Source: a virus. From it: a stretch of 28,417 bases of DNA. Both the position numbers and the translations under genes were made by a program. Of this stretch, positions 7,733 to 15,159 are shown piece by piece. The notes beneath the pieces were generated by a model. It was not told the DNA's origin, ran no database searches, and was given only the letters and a program-made list of their open reading frames with translations. The stretch spans positions 1 to 28,417 of the IMG/VR virus record IMGVR_UViG_3300023442_000020; one strand, given 5' to 3'. Each line of letters opens with the position of its first letter. Within the stretch, counting starts at the first letter, position 1.

Positions 7733-7978
7733 TTACTTGTTCTCCGGAGCTGCTCCCAAATTCTTGTTCTTTGGTGCTTTACCCTTTGCTTTCTTTTCCT
7801 TGGGCTTCTTTTCTTCAGGCTCTTCTTTTTTGGCAACCTCAACCTGTTCGCCATCGTTGCCACGTATCAATGCCGTACCGACTGAGTTGCTGACTTCGAT
7901 AACGTCGCCAACTTTAGGCACACACACGTCGTCTCCGTTGGCTATTGGTATTCCTGAGCTGGTGATCTTCACTCGCAT
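7733..7978 (-). CDS. Small two-part protein with highly charged C-terminus, unknown function
   Basis: This 81-residue protein has an N-terminal half (VKITSSGIPIANGDDVCVPK, VGDVIEVSNSVGTALI) that resembles a small beta-barrel often encoded between capsid and connector genes. The second half is a lysine/glutamate-rich low-complexity tail (VAKKEEPEEKKPKEKKAKGK). I chose the ATG at 7978 because GGAGG lies seven bases before it; a TTG at 7984 would sit almost on the ribosome binding site. It is immediately followed by the connector gene. The role is unknown; a virion component is possible from position. Confidence 0.65.
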   Translation of the reverse strand: MRVKITSSGIPIANGDDVCVPKVGDVIEVSNSVGTALIRGNDGEQVEVAKKEEPEEKKPKEKKAKGKAPKNKNLGAAPENK

Positions 7979-8001
7979 ATTCAATCCTCCGCACTAAGGT
8001 T

Positions 8002-8040
8002 AAAAAGGAGCCGGGTGCTAAGGGGATGGACACCCGGCTC
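8002..8040 (-). terminator. Intrinsic terminator after the decoration protein gene
   Basis: A perfect 10-bp stem, GAGCCGGGTG (8008-8017) with CACCCGGCTC (8031-8040), has a 13-base loop. On the minus strand it is followed by CTTTTTAA (8008-8001). It lies just downstream of the 8056-8433 gene and would end or attenuate capsid-region transcripts before the connector genes. Confidence 0.88.
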
Positions 8041-8055
8041 AATAACCGCGCCAAC

Positions 8056-8433
8056 TTAGGCCAGCGCAGCGCCAGCAGGATTACCACGGACGATAGTGGC
8101 CCCGTATACCGCGCCGACCGTCGCGCCGGACACCGTGGTCACGACCCGCAGATACCGCTTGCTGCCAACATAACCAACGCGCTGGATGGTATTGCTGGCA
8201 ATAGCGGCGAAGGTGCCTTGTAGATCGCTGGATGCAACATCGGTGAACGTGGAGTTGTCGTCAGACTCCTGCAATTTCGGCGTGTGCGTGCCGTCAGTGC
8301 GGGTGCCGGGATGTACCACTGCCATCGCGGAGTCGTAACCGCGGATGTCTACGCCGCTGCCGTTGGTCGTGCTGGTGATGGCTGCCGGGGCCAAGCTCTG
8401 GGCCTCGTCAACATTGCTTTTGATATCACGCAT
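8056..8433 (-). CDS. Probable capsid decoration/stabilising protein
   Basis: This 125-residue protein begins MRDIKSNVDEAQSLAPAAIT and has GVDIRGYDSAMAVVHPGTRT, KLQESDDNSTFTDVASSDLQ and YVGSKRYLRVVTTVSGA. It belongs to a family I recall as common in phages directly after the major capsid gene, with a GVDxxGYDSA and QESDDxSTF pattern. It has no membrane segment. GGAG lies ahead of the ATG. It is bracketed by two intrinsic terminators, so it could be made in a different amount from its neighbours, as expected for a protein needed in hundreds of copies. The decoration role is inferred from position. Confidence 0.65.
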   Translation of the reverse strand: MRDIKSNVDEAQSLAPAAITSTTNGSGVDIRGYDSAMAVVHPGTRTDGTHTPKLQESDDNSTFTDVASSDLQGTFAAIASNTIQRVGYVGSKRYLRVVTTVSGATVGAVYGATIVRGNPAGAALA

Positions 8434-8453
8434 TGTAAAATCTCCTTAATTTT

Positions 8454-8479
8454 AAAAGAGGGCCGGTGTTACCCGGCCC
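8454..8479 (-). terminator. Intrinsic terminator or attenuator after the capsid gene
   Basis: A 7-bp G/C stem, GGGCCGG (8460-8466) with CCGGCCC (8473-8479), has a 6-base loop. Read on the minus strand it is followed by TCTTTTAAAATT. It sits in the gap between the major capsid stop (8488) and the next start (8433). The T tract is interrupted, so partial termination is likely. Confidence 0.7.
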
Positions 8480-8487
8480 ATCGTTGG

Positions 8488-9831
8488 TTAGACGGCCAGT
8501 TTGATGATCTTGATAGCGTCGGTGTCAACCACATCGCCACCAGAACGCGCCCGAGCGTAGAACTCAACAAACGGCTTCTGGGTGAACGGGTCTGGGTTGA
8601 TGGTAATGCCGCGGCGATCCACCCAAGTGTATCCAGCGCGGAAGTCGCCGAAGGCCCCCGACAGCGAGTTCGTTGCCGGAGTAGCGAAGTCCTGCGCGAA
8701 CCGTACCGGATAGCCCAACAGGGTAGACGGCTGGCCCACGGCAATGGAGGGAATCCACAGCGGGGTGTCGTTACCCGACAGGGCGAGGATCTTACCAATC
8801 AGCGTACGATGCAGGAGCCACTGGGCGTTCGCATAGTAGGCTTCCTTCAGGCCGGTCGAGATCGCGGCCAACTGAGCGTAGGTCACGCCACCGTTTGCGC
8901 CAGAATTAATCTGCTCCACCTGACCCCACGCCGTACCGGCAGTGTAGGTTGTAATGCCGCGGGCCTTACCAACACCGTCACCGCCGATGAACTCGCTGGC
9001 TTCGATGCGGGCGAACTTGTTGCCGATCTTGCGAGCGATGTAGGACTCGATGTCCATAAAGGAGTCCTCCAGCAATTCCGGTGACGCCTTGGGACGAGCT
9101 TCCATTGCGTGAGCTACGATTTCCCGCTTGCCGAGCTGGGCGGTGCCGCTGTTGGCGGTGCTACTGCCTTCCGACACGCGGCTGGCGCTGTACTCTTCTG
9201 GGTCTTCGATAATCTGCAACGCGTTGGAGCTGATGGTTTCGATCATCGCCACCTGACGCAGCGGCGAACTTTCAAACTGACGCTCAATGATGCGGTTGCT
9301 CATCTCCGGTGTCACCGTGTAGCCGCCATCGGGGTCAGAGCCAACGGACAACGCCTTGGCTTGGTCGGCACTCAACCCGCGGATGTCTGGGTTGCGGAGG
9401 TGGGCCTTGAACGCGGCTTTGTAGGCATCGAATACTTCGTGGTTCGCCTTGCCGTTTTCAACTACGCGGATGTCGCCGATAAGCAGGTCACCGTTCTCTT
9501 CGCGGGCGCGGATATTCTTACTGAAGAACAGGGTAGCTTCCTGATTCTTCTTGTCCGCTTCGTCATAAGAGTCGATGCCCAGCTGAGGGCGGTTCATCTT
9601 GGTGACGGTCAAGTCAACGGCTTCCTGCATCTTCACGATGTCGGCAGTCATCTTATCGGTGGCCGCTTTAATCAGCGGATCAATGTCGCCGGTTTTGAGG
9701 AACTGGTTTTGCGCGGCTTCCTGCGCAGTCTTCAGTTCGGCAAAAGCCGTGTTGAGCTTCTCGTGCGTATCCTTTACGTTGGACGCCAACTTCTCGATCT
9801 CGTTGGCAATCGGGTCTTTTTCATCAGCCAT
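8488..9831 (-). CDS. Major capsid protein, HK97 fold
   Basis: This 447-residue protein has an N-terminal helical, charged segment (about residues 1-110, including IEKLASNVKDTHEKLNTAFA) matching the delta/scaffold domain of HK97-type capsid proteins. From about residue 165 come DPDGGYTVTPEMSNRIIERQ and FESSPLRQVAMIETISS, which begin the mature shell domain. VAHAMEARPKASPELLEDSF and DFRAGYTWVDRRGITINPDP are further family landmarks. The upstream gene encodes the protease that would remove the N-terminal part. GAGGAGATTAAC precedes the ATG. A terminator-like hairpin follows the gene. Confidence 0.95.
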   Translation of the reverse strand: MADEKDPIANEIEKLASNVKDTHEKLNTAFAELKTAQEAAQNQFLKTGDIDPLIKAATDKMTADIVKMQEAVDLTVTKMNRPQLGIDSYDEADKKNQEATLFFSKNIRAREENGDLLIGDIRVVENGKANHEVFDAYKAAFKAHLRNPDIRGLSADQAKALSVGSDPDGGYTVTPEMSNRIIERQFESSPLRQVAMIETISSNALQIIEDPEEYSASRVSEGSSTANSGTAQLGKREIVAHAMEARPKASPELLEDSFMDIESYIARKIGNKFARIEASEFIGGDGVGKARGITTYTAGTAWGQVEQINSGANGGVTYAQLAAISTGLKEAYYANAQWLLHRTLIGKILALSGNDTPLWIPSIAVGQPSTLLGYPVRFAQDFATPATNSLSGAFGDFRAGYTWVDRRGITINPDPFTQKPFVEFYARARSGGDVVDTDAIKIIKLAV

Positions 9832-9851
9832 GTTAATCTCCTCGGTCTGTG

Positions 9852-10946
9852 TTAGAGGTTGCTAAGTACGTCATTGGCGTTTTTCAGGGCATTCGCCAAC
9901 CCTTTAGCCTCAACCTCTCGCTGAGGGCCGATTTTGGCCGTTATGGCCTTTGCCTCGGAATTGCTGAACCCTACCTCTCGCAGAGTTTGCTCATACTCCT
10001 TAGCGTCCGATGCCGCGCTCAACAGCGCAACATTGAAATTCTTTACCGCCGCACCATTGCCGCCTACGACAAACGGGGACTCCATATCCATCTTGCTGTA
10101 GTACCGCTCCACGTTGCTGGTGATGCGCGATAGCGCGTTGTCCGGTATACCGCTCGTGTTACCCAGCAGCGCCCCAGCCGCGGCGAACACCGCCTTGGGA
10201 ACTATAGTCAGCTCCCCGCCGATAACGTCCGCAATTTGTAGCTTATAACTGTCAAGGCTCTTTGGGCTGGAATCGTCGTACCACAGGAACGCCTCTTTGT
10301 ATTCATCCCAGTCCATATCGTCCAAGGAGCTTGCACCGCCCGCGTATTGTAGCAAGTGCATCTTGGCCATGTCGGCATCCCACATACGACCGCGATCAGC
10401 GACCTCGAAATCCTCATGGAATGGAATAACGGACTTGACGCCGCGGATCTTGGCCCGCGGGTTCATCGGAAAGGTAACAACGGATACTTCCCACAGGTCG
10501 GCCTCTTTAATTACTCGCACCCGCTTCTTTTCGTCTATCTCGTATCCACCGGCTGGGATTGAGAAGCCGATGGACATCGCGCTAATAGCACCCGCTTTCA
10601 TCAGGGCGTACGCCTCTTCCGCTTGGCGCACTTCCCGGATCAAGCGGCCTCGCACCACCAGCCCTTTATCGTCCTCCATCATCTCTTCCCACACGCCTAT
10701 CGGTTTTCGTGGGTCGTGCTGCCACAGCATTTTGATGTCCTTGAGGCTCTTTTTGCGTAGCGCCTTGGTGAATGCGCCCTTCTCCATAACATCGCGTCCG
10801 AGGTCTACGTTGCCGAACGTGGAGCCGTAGCCGGAAAATGTACCGTCCTCGGCCACCTCTTTTATCTCGAATGAGATGTCTATGGATTCCGGAGCGGTGA
10901 AGTCCTGCTCCTGCGCTAGTCCCTTCGTAATCAATGTACAGGCCAT
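9852..10946 (-). CDS. Prohead protease, HK97 family, with long C-terminal extension
   Basis: I chose the ATG at 10946 (MACTLITKGL) because AGGAGG lies eight bases before it; an upstream in-frame ATG at 10985 has no comparable site. The 364-residue product has FSGYGSTFGNVDLGRDVMEK, then LWQHDPRKPIG with the likely catalytic His77, AISAMSIGF with likely Ser125, and LWEVSVVTFPMNPRA with Glu153, matching the herpesvirus-like protease fold of HK97 proteases. Residues about 185-364 form a second region (MDWDEYKEAFLWYD, SYKLQIADVIGGELTIVPK) found attached to some phage proteases, of unknown role. It would process capsid and scaffold before packaging. Confidence 0.92.
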   Translation of the reverse strand: MACTLITKGLAQEQDFTAPESIDISFEIKEVAEDGTFSGYGSTFGNVDLGRDVMEKGAFTKALRKKSLKDIKMLWQHDPRKPIGVWEEMMEDDKGLVVRGRLIREVRQAEEAYALMKAGAISAMSIGFSIPAGGYEIDEKKRVRVIKEADLWEVSVVTFPMNPRAKIRGVKSVIPFHEDFEVADRGRMWDADMAKMHLLQYAGGASSLDDMDWDEYKEAFLWYDDSSPKSLDSYKLQIADVIGGELTIVPKAVFAAAGALLGNTSGIPDNALSRITSNVERYYSKMDMESPFVVGGNGAAVKNFNVALLSAASDAKEYEQTLREVGFSNSEAKAITAKIGPQREVEAKGLANALKNANDVLSNL

Positions 10947-11000
10947 ACTATTTGCCTCCTGTCGCCCTTTTAAATTATAGGCCATTTCTTGGTAAAACCC

Positions 11001-11774
11001 CTAATTTTCTTCGTAAATCAGCACGCATCTGCACCGTATAACCTCCTGTGCAGGGCCGTTCGGGTCGCCGGGCCGGTCTAGGGACGCGCCCCCCACAGTG
11101 AACGGCTTGCCCATGCGCCTACGCTGCCCGTCCGCGTCGCTATGAGTGGGTCTGGTGCGGTCATCCTCGGCCGCTACCCACACCCTCGTAAGCTCCAGCC
11201 CGCTTTCCTCCGCAACGGCGTCTGATGCGTAGGTCGCGGCGCTGTGGGTCTCTGTTATTGCTATAGTTTGCGCTCTCACGCGGGCAATACTGCCGCCCAT
11301 CTGCTCGGTTATGCTTGCGGCGATCTCTGATATGGGTAGCCCCTCGGCTTCCCCGGCCAATATGACATCCAGCATCCTCTTTCTGGTCACTTCCGTTATC
11401 TGGTCTATGCGTAGGGTGCCGAACTCGTTGAGATATTCCTGTATGGCGGTGTCGAACGACCGATGGCCGCCCTTTGCCGCTCGGCTGAACTCCCGCTTCG
11501 TTCTTTCTCCAAACAGAACCATCGCAGCTCGCATATTAGCCAGCAATACCGTTTTGAGACCGCCCTTTATGCTGGACGCTGCGATAGCCGCGGACTGTTT
11601 GCCGCCAGCCAGATACGCCCGAGCCATAGCACGAGCGTTTATTGCGAACAGCGAGCGGTACTTTGGCGCGTAGGTGTTCTCCAACCGGGCCATCAGCCGT
11701 AATTGTACCGCCAGCTCGCGATTTCTCGCGGCTCTGGAGGTTAGGTTTATTTGTTTTGCGTCAGCCGTTCTCAT
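11001..11774 (-). CDS. Phage Mu gpF-like head morphogenesis (minor capsid) protein
   Basis: This 257-residue protein has a helical N-terminal part. The C-terminal signature is TIAITETHSAATYASDAVAE, then RVWVAAEDDRTRPTHSDADG, then FTVGGASLDRPGDPNGPAQE and VIRCRCVLI. This series (TETH, DxRTRxxH, PGDPxG, CRC) is diagnostic of the Mu gpF / SPP1 gp7 minor head family. It overlaps the portal stop by 14 bases, and the portal is the known partner of this family. The role is in procapsid assembly or DNA ejection. The ribosome binding site is weak, so coupling to portal translation is likely. Confidence 0.9.
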   Translation of the reverse strand: MRTADAKQINLTSRAARNRELAVQLRLMARLENTYAPKYRSLFAINARAMARAYLAGGKQSAAIAASSIKGGLKTVLLANMRAAMVLFGERTKREFSRAAKGGHRSFDTAIQEYLNEFGTLRIDQITEVTRKRMLDVILAGEAEGLPISEIAASITEQMGGSIARVRAQTIAITETHSAATYASDAVAEESGLELTRVWVAAEDDRTRPTHSDADGQRRRMGKPFTVGGASLDRPGDPNGPAQEVIRCRCVLIYEEN

Positions 11775-13089
11775 TGTCGCAAAATGCCAAACCAGCCATC
11801 TCCTTCGCTTTATCTTCGGAATACCCGTTTTCCTCTACAAGCCATTTTTCGAGCGATTTCTGGGTGTCCTGCGTAGCGTCAAACCCGAGCGGTAACATGT
11901 TGGCCGGTACCAGTATCTCGTCGCCGTTGTCCATTGGGCCGTAGCCAACCGCCTCCCGTTTTTCGTTGACGGTGAGGAAGTCCGCATTCTCCAGACGGTT
12001 CCACATCGCCTCGCGGCGCGGTGCGAGTGCGGGTATGTTGTCCTCGTCTATACCGAGCATAATGCCTTCCTCGAACTTCGGCAGCAGCCAGTTGTTCAGC
12101 TCCCCAGCGATCTTGTACAGCAACGGCAGAACGGTCTGTTCCCATAGTGCCTGCCGAGCTTCTTTCATATTGGAGTACGTGTTGTCGCCCGGTATGCCGA
12201 GAATCATCGGCGGTACGCCGAAGGCCAGAGCGATGTCGCGTGCGCTGGTGTCTTTGGCCAGTATGTAGTCCATATCCTTCGGGCTGAGGCCCATTTCCTT
12301 CCAGTCCATGCCGCCCTCCAGCAGCATCGGTCTGCCGGCGTTCTTCGATCCGCTGTATTGTTCATCTATCTGCTTTTTCAGGCGCATGTACTGCTCGTCG
12401 TCTAGGTTCTGCGGCGCGTCCTTGGGGCCGTATACCAGAGCACCGCTCGGTCGTGCGCCGTTATCCAGTAGTGACTTGTTCCAGCTCAGGGTCTGGTTGT
12501 GGATGTCTATTTCAAACGCCGCGGCTTCTAGGCGGCTCATACCATACCAGTCGTTAAGCGGATGGAACGTCTTTATGTGTAGGATGTCTGCCTGCTCGGT
12601 CAGCGGGTCCACTTCCCACACCTTCTTCTCGCTGCCCACGCTGTATTCGTACGCCGCTGGGCCAGATGACCCGGCAACCACCTTCATGCGGTCTGGGCGC
12701 AAGCAATACAGCTCCCGCGGCTTATCCGATCCATGTACCGCCTCGATGTACGTGTTGCCTGATATTTCGTGGAATGCCATCACCCGTTCCAGCCACGAAG
12801 CCCCACTCTGTTGTGGATTGGGTCGGGACAGGAGATCAAGAACCTCGTGCTGTAAAATCTTAGCCTTGTTTCCTGAAGCATCGTGCTTATGGAGCAGCCA
12901 CTTCACGTGTGATGACGCGCCAGCAATCTCGTTGATACAGCGATAGGCTATGACGTTTTTGACATACCCTTCTTCTGACAACTGGCGGTATTTTCTTGGG
13001 GTCCATATCGCTTGCCCAAGAGTCTGCATGGAGATTATCGCCTGAACTGCGGACTCTTTTATTTGCCGTCTTTTAATCCAGCTAAACAT
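11761..13089 (-). CDS. Portal protein, HK97 family
   Basis: This 442-residue protein shows the family order: ISGNTYIEAVHGSDKPRELY, LRPDRMKVVAG, ILHIKTFHPLNDWYGMSRLE, IHNQTLSWNKSLLDNGARPS, MDYILAKDTSARDIALAFGV and PPMILGIPGDNTYSNMKEAR. The last is the conserved VPPxxLG segment. I chose the ATG at 13089, eight bases after GGAG, rather than the TTG at 13095. The portal is the dodecameric ring through which DNA is packaged. Its gene is separated from the terminase by about 5 kb of other structural genes, which is unusual. Confidence 0.95.
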   Translation of the reverse strand: MFSWIKRRQIKESAVQAIISMQTLGQAIWTPRKYRQLSEEGYVKNVIAYRCINEIAGASSHVKWLLHKHDASGNKAKILQHEVLDLLSRPNPQQSGASWLERVMAFHEISGNTYIEAVHGSDKPRELYCLRPDRMKVVAGSSGPAAYEYSVGSEKKVWEVDPLTEQADILHIKTFHPLNDWYGMSRLEAAAFEIDIHNQTLSWNKSLLDNGARPSGALVYGPKDAPQNLDDEQYMRLKKQIDEQYSGSKNAGRPMLLEGGMDWKEMGLSPKDMDYILAKDTSARDIALAFGVPPMILGIPGDNTYSNMKEARQALWEQTVLPLLYKIAGELNNWLLPKFEEGIMLGIDEDNIPALAPRREAMWNRLENADFLTVNEKREAVGYGPMDNGDEILVPANMLPLGFDATQDTQKSLEKWLVEENGYSEDKAKEMAGLAFCDNENG

Positions 13090-13091
13090 TA

Positions 13092-13499
13092 TCAATGCTC
13101 CACGTAGTTTACGATGACGAATACTCTGTCTGTCTGTCCTAGGCCTGTCGCCGAAAAGGTCAGCGGCTCGTTGACCGCACCAACGATGTGCATGTCCGCA
13201 GAATCAAGGGGCGCATTCTTCGCTGGGTATGCGCGCGCCACCTTTATCCCGGATGTAGCAAAGTCAAGGGAGATGGTGCCCGATGCTGATTCTGTTCTTA
13301 TGGATACCGATTTCACGCCGATATCTTTCCCCGGCGTTGGCGTTGCAATAGATACGGCCGTGACAGCACCACCGGATGCAGTATATTCTTCTGTGACCGT
13401 TACAAAGTGGTCGCTCGTGTCCACTCTTAAGGCGTTGTTCTCCACCGCTACCGGAACCCCGTATTGGTCAGCTACCTGTACCCGGTTCTCGAAGTTCAT
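13092..13499 (-). CDS. Hypothetical structural protein in the terminase-portal cassette
   Basis: The 135-residue product begins MNFENRVQVADQYGVPVAVE. It is beta-rich with no signal peptide or membrane segment. I chose the ATG at 13499 since it overlaps the upstream stop as ATGA; a GTG three codons earlier is possible. The segment IGVKSVSIRTESASGTISLD and the following strands look like a compact beta-sandwich. Its stop lies three bases upstream of the portal ATG and the portal ribosome binding site is inside this gene, so the two are coupled. I do not recognise the family; a virion role is inferred from the neighbourhood. Confidence 0.6.
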   Translation of the reverse strand: MNFENRVQVADQYGVPVAVENNALRVDTSDHFVTVTEEYTASGGAVTAVSIATPTPGKDIGVKSVSIRTESASGTISLDFATSGIKVARAYPAKNAPLDSADMHIVGAVNEPLTFSATGLGQTDRVFVIVNYVEH

Positions 13500-13780
13500 A
13501 ATATCCACACCGATAGGTTTGTTGCCGACCCTGCGTTGCTAATAACTGCGCGTATGTGTACCCCAACAGAAACCGCCTGTGTCTTTATCCCTTTTGTGGT
13601 GAACTGGAGTTCAAACGTTGGGTCGTCGAACCACTCCACGCCATCTGGTGAGAATTGTATTTTCGCCACCGCGCTGTCGAACACCCCCCAGACAAATACC
13701 GAGAGCAGGTCAGTGTCTGGTTTAACCCACGACCCAGAAGTGGCGTTGATGGCCACGTTGTCAAACAGTCTTTGAGCCAT
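13496..13780 (-). CDS. Hypothetical small beta-rich structural protein
   Basis: This 94-residue protein starts MAQRLFDNVAINATSGSWVK and contains FDSAVAKIQFSPDGVEWFDD. The pattern of a strand followed by SPDGVEW recurs in the next upstream gene (SNDNSTW), so both probably share one small beta-sandwich fold. The start is two bases after the upstream stop, without a convincing ribosome binding site of its own, so translational coupling is likely. The function is unknown; it belongs to the appendage cassette by position. Confidence 0.6.
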   Translation of the reverse strand: MAQRLFDNVAINATSGSWVKPDTDLLSVFVWGVFDSAVAKIQFSPDGVEWFDDPTFELQFTTKGIKTQAVSVGVHIRAVISNAGSATNLSVWIL

Positions 13781-13782
13781 TG

Positions 13783-14052
13783 TCAGAAGGCCACTGCCGT
13801 TACGCTGCCGGAGGTAGCGCCTGCCAAAGTAACCCGCCAGTGTAGGCCGGGCCGGTCATTGAACTCCACGGCCCCGCCTGCGGACAGCGTCTTACCAGAC
13901 GACACCCAGGTGGAATTATCATTGCTGTATTCCAGCGTCAGCGTACCGCCGCCAAAGTTACCCGATGCCACAATGGTCTTCGTGTCCGCGGATCCATTAG
14001 ACTGTGCGGCAGAGCTTGCGTTGTTTGAACTAGATAGTAAGGTGATTGCCAT
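13783..14052 (-). CDS. Hypothetical small beta-rich structural protein
   Basis: This 89-residue protein starts MAITLLSSSNNASSAAQSNG after GGAGAAAGATA. The core GNFGGGTLTLEYSNDNSTW followed by a beta strand is a pattern I associate with small phage structural or fibre-attachment proteins. It resembles the 13496-13780 product in its SxDxxxW segment. It has no membrane segment. The start overlaps the upstream stop by one base. The function is unknown. Confidence 0.6.
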   Translation of the reverse strand: MAITLLSSSNNASSAAQSNGSADTKTIVASGNFGGGTLTLEYSNDNSTWVSSGKTLSAGGAVEFNDRPGLHWRVTLAGATSGSVTAVAF

Positions 14053-14372
14053 TATCTTTCTCCAACAGAAACGATCTTGATTAGTATGGAACGGCGAACT
14101 TTCCGCGAGTCGCTGGTAACAACTTCCGCGACCACCTCATACTCACTGCCCAATGTCCCGCCCGATAACCAAACAAGTACAGAGGTGCTTGTGTCCGCTA
14201 GTGCGCTACTGTCAACGGTGATTCCGGTGTCTGCGGAAATGGTGAACGACGATATGGTCTCCGACGCCCCTAGAAAATCTGACTGGGCAGAATCCCGGCC
14301 GTTTGTTAGCGGCTTAAAGTCAAACCTGTAATCCAACACTTCCGCAGCCTCTTTTCGGAACTTTGCGCTCAC
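14052..14372 (-). CDS. Fibre-to-virion adaptor-like protein
   Basis: This 106-residue protein starts at a GTG (14372) overlapping the upstream stop as GTGA. It contains VLDYRFDFKPLTNGRDSAQ, TISSFTISADTGITVD and SVLVWLSGGTLGSEYEVVAE. The order (DYxFDxxxLxxG, IxSxxxxxxxGxTxD, VWLSGGTxGxxYxVxxxVTT) matches a widespread phage family often annotated as fibre-tail adaptor. A virion location next to the large LamG fibre-like protein supports that reading. The name comes from recalled family resemblance, not from a search. Confidence 0.65.
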   Translation of the reverse strand: MSAKFRKEAAEVLDYRFDFKPLTNGRDSAQSDFLGASETISSFTISADTGITVDSSALADTSTSVLVWLSGGTLGSEYEVVAEVVTSDSRKVRRSILIKIVSVGER

Positions 14373-14560
14373 CCCACGACTTCCTCAGCGTAGCCAAGGC
14401 GGATCAGCTTGATGGCGCACAACGACCAATCGGGTACCTTGTTTGTTAGGTCTACCTCCACCCCTTCCGCAAACTCCATCTTCTGGTACGCCATGTCGTG
14501 CGCATCCTTATCGTAGAATTTATGCTGCATCTCCACTCTTTGTAAAATCTTGATCTTCAT
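14369..14560 (-). CDS. Hypothetical 63-residue protein
   Basis: It starts MKIKILQRVEMQHKFYDKDA at an ATG preceded by GGAGG five bases upstream, so it is very likely translated. The sequence is mixed helix and strand with no membrane segment. The last bases overlap the GTG start of the next gene. I do not recognise the family. Small proteins of this kind are common between fibre and head genes. Confidence 0.6.
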   Translation of the reverse strand: MKIKILQRVEMQHKFYDKDAHDMAYQKMEFAEGVEVDLTNKVPDWSLCAIKLIRLGYAEEVVG

Positions 14561-14572
14561 ACTCGCCTCCTA

Positions 14573-15148
14573 TTAGACCGCCGCGGCTGTGCAGGTTACA
14601 GTCACGTTCAATGTGTCGCCATTGGCCACAGCCTTGTCCCCGCCTGTGAACGCGCCAACCCCATACAGAATACCTAACGTTCCCGATTTTGTGTTATCTG
14701 TTACGACAAACGCTCCCCCGACGGTCGCCGTGCCATTGATTGAAAACACGGCTTTGTTGGCGCTGTTATCCACGCTTTGCCCGGACACCGTACCGAGGGT
14801 CAGCGTCTGCCGCACTGTTTCGGTGTACGCTGCGACTTCTGCCCACCCGATGTGAGACCCCATCGTATCCCCGGCGGCAATGGTCGGTACGCCATCAGTC
14901 AGGCCAACATACCATGCCGCCGTGTAGGCACTGCCCTTGAGGTGTTTATCCAACGAGTCGTCCAGCCCGACGTTTACCACGAGATCGTCGAATGTGTCTT
15001 CCCACTTCAGGATGCCGTTGCTGTTGAAACATTCCAGATGGAATACGAACCGCAGGTTGCCACCGAGCACGGTCACTTCCTGCACATCGGCAGCGCCGTC
15101 CGCGCCAATAACCACCCGCAATGGATTCCTGTTTGTCGCTTTGCCCAT
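14573..15148 (-). CDS. Conserved phage structural protein, fibre cassette
   Basis: This 191-residue protein begins MGKATNRNPLRVVIGADGAA, with GGAG before the ATG. The segments ILKWEDTFDDLVVNVGLDDS and LDKHLKGSAYTAAWYVGLTD are characteristic of a phage family I recall from siphophages (LKWEDxFxNLVxxxGxNxxLDxxxxGSxYTAAxYxGL), of unknown function. The C-terminal half contains repeated small-residue beta strands. Its place right after the LamG fibre-like gene suggests an appendage or virion surface component. Confidence 0.6.
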   Translation of the reverse strand: MGKATNRNPLRVVIGADGAADVQEVTVLGGNLRFVFHLECFNSNGILKWEDTFDDLVVNVGLDDSLDKHLKGSAYTAAWYVGLTDGVPTIAAGDTMGSHIGWAEVAAYTETVRQTLTLGTVSGQSVDNSANKAVFSINGTATVGGAFVVTDNTKSGTLGILYGVGAFTGGDKAVANGDTLNVTVTCTAAAV

Positions 15149-15159
15149 ATCCTGACTCC

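Noticed and set aside
8284-9855. Two long plus-strand frames (266 and 248 codons) opposite the capsid genes
   Set aside because: They are antisense to the well-supported decoration and major capsid genes and have no family resemblance. They arise from G/C-rich codon bias on the other strand.
10947-10985. Upstream start for the prohead protease
   Set aside because: AGGAGG lies within this extension, correctly placed for the ATG at 10946.
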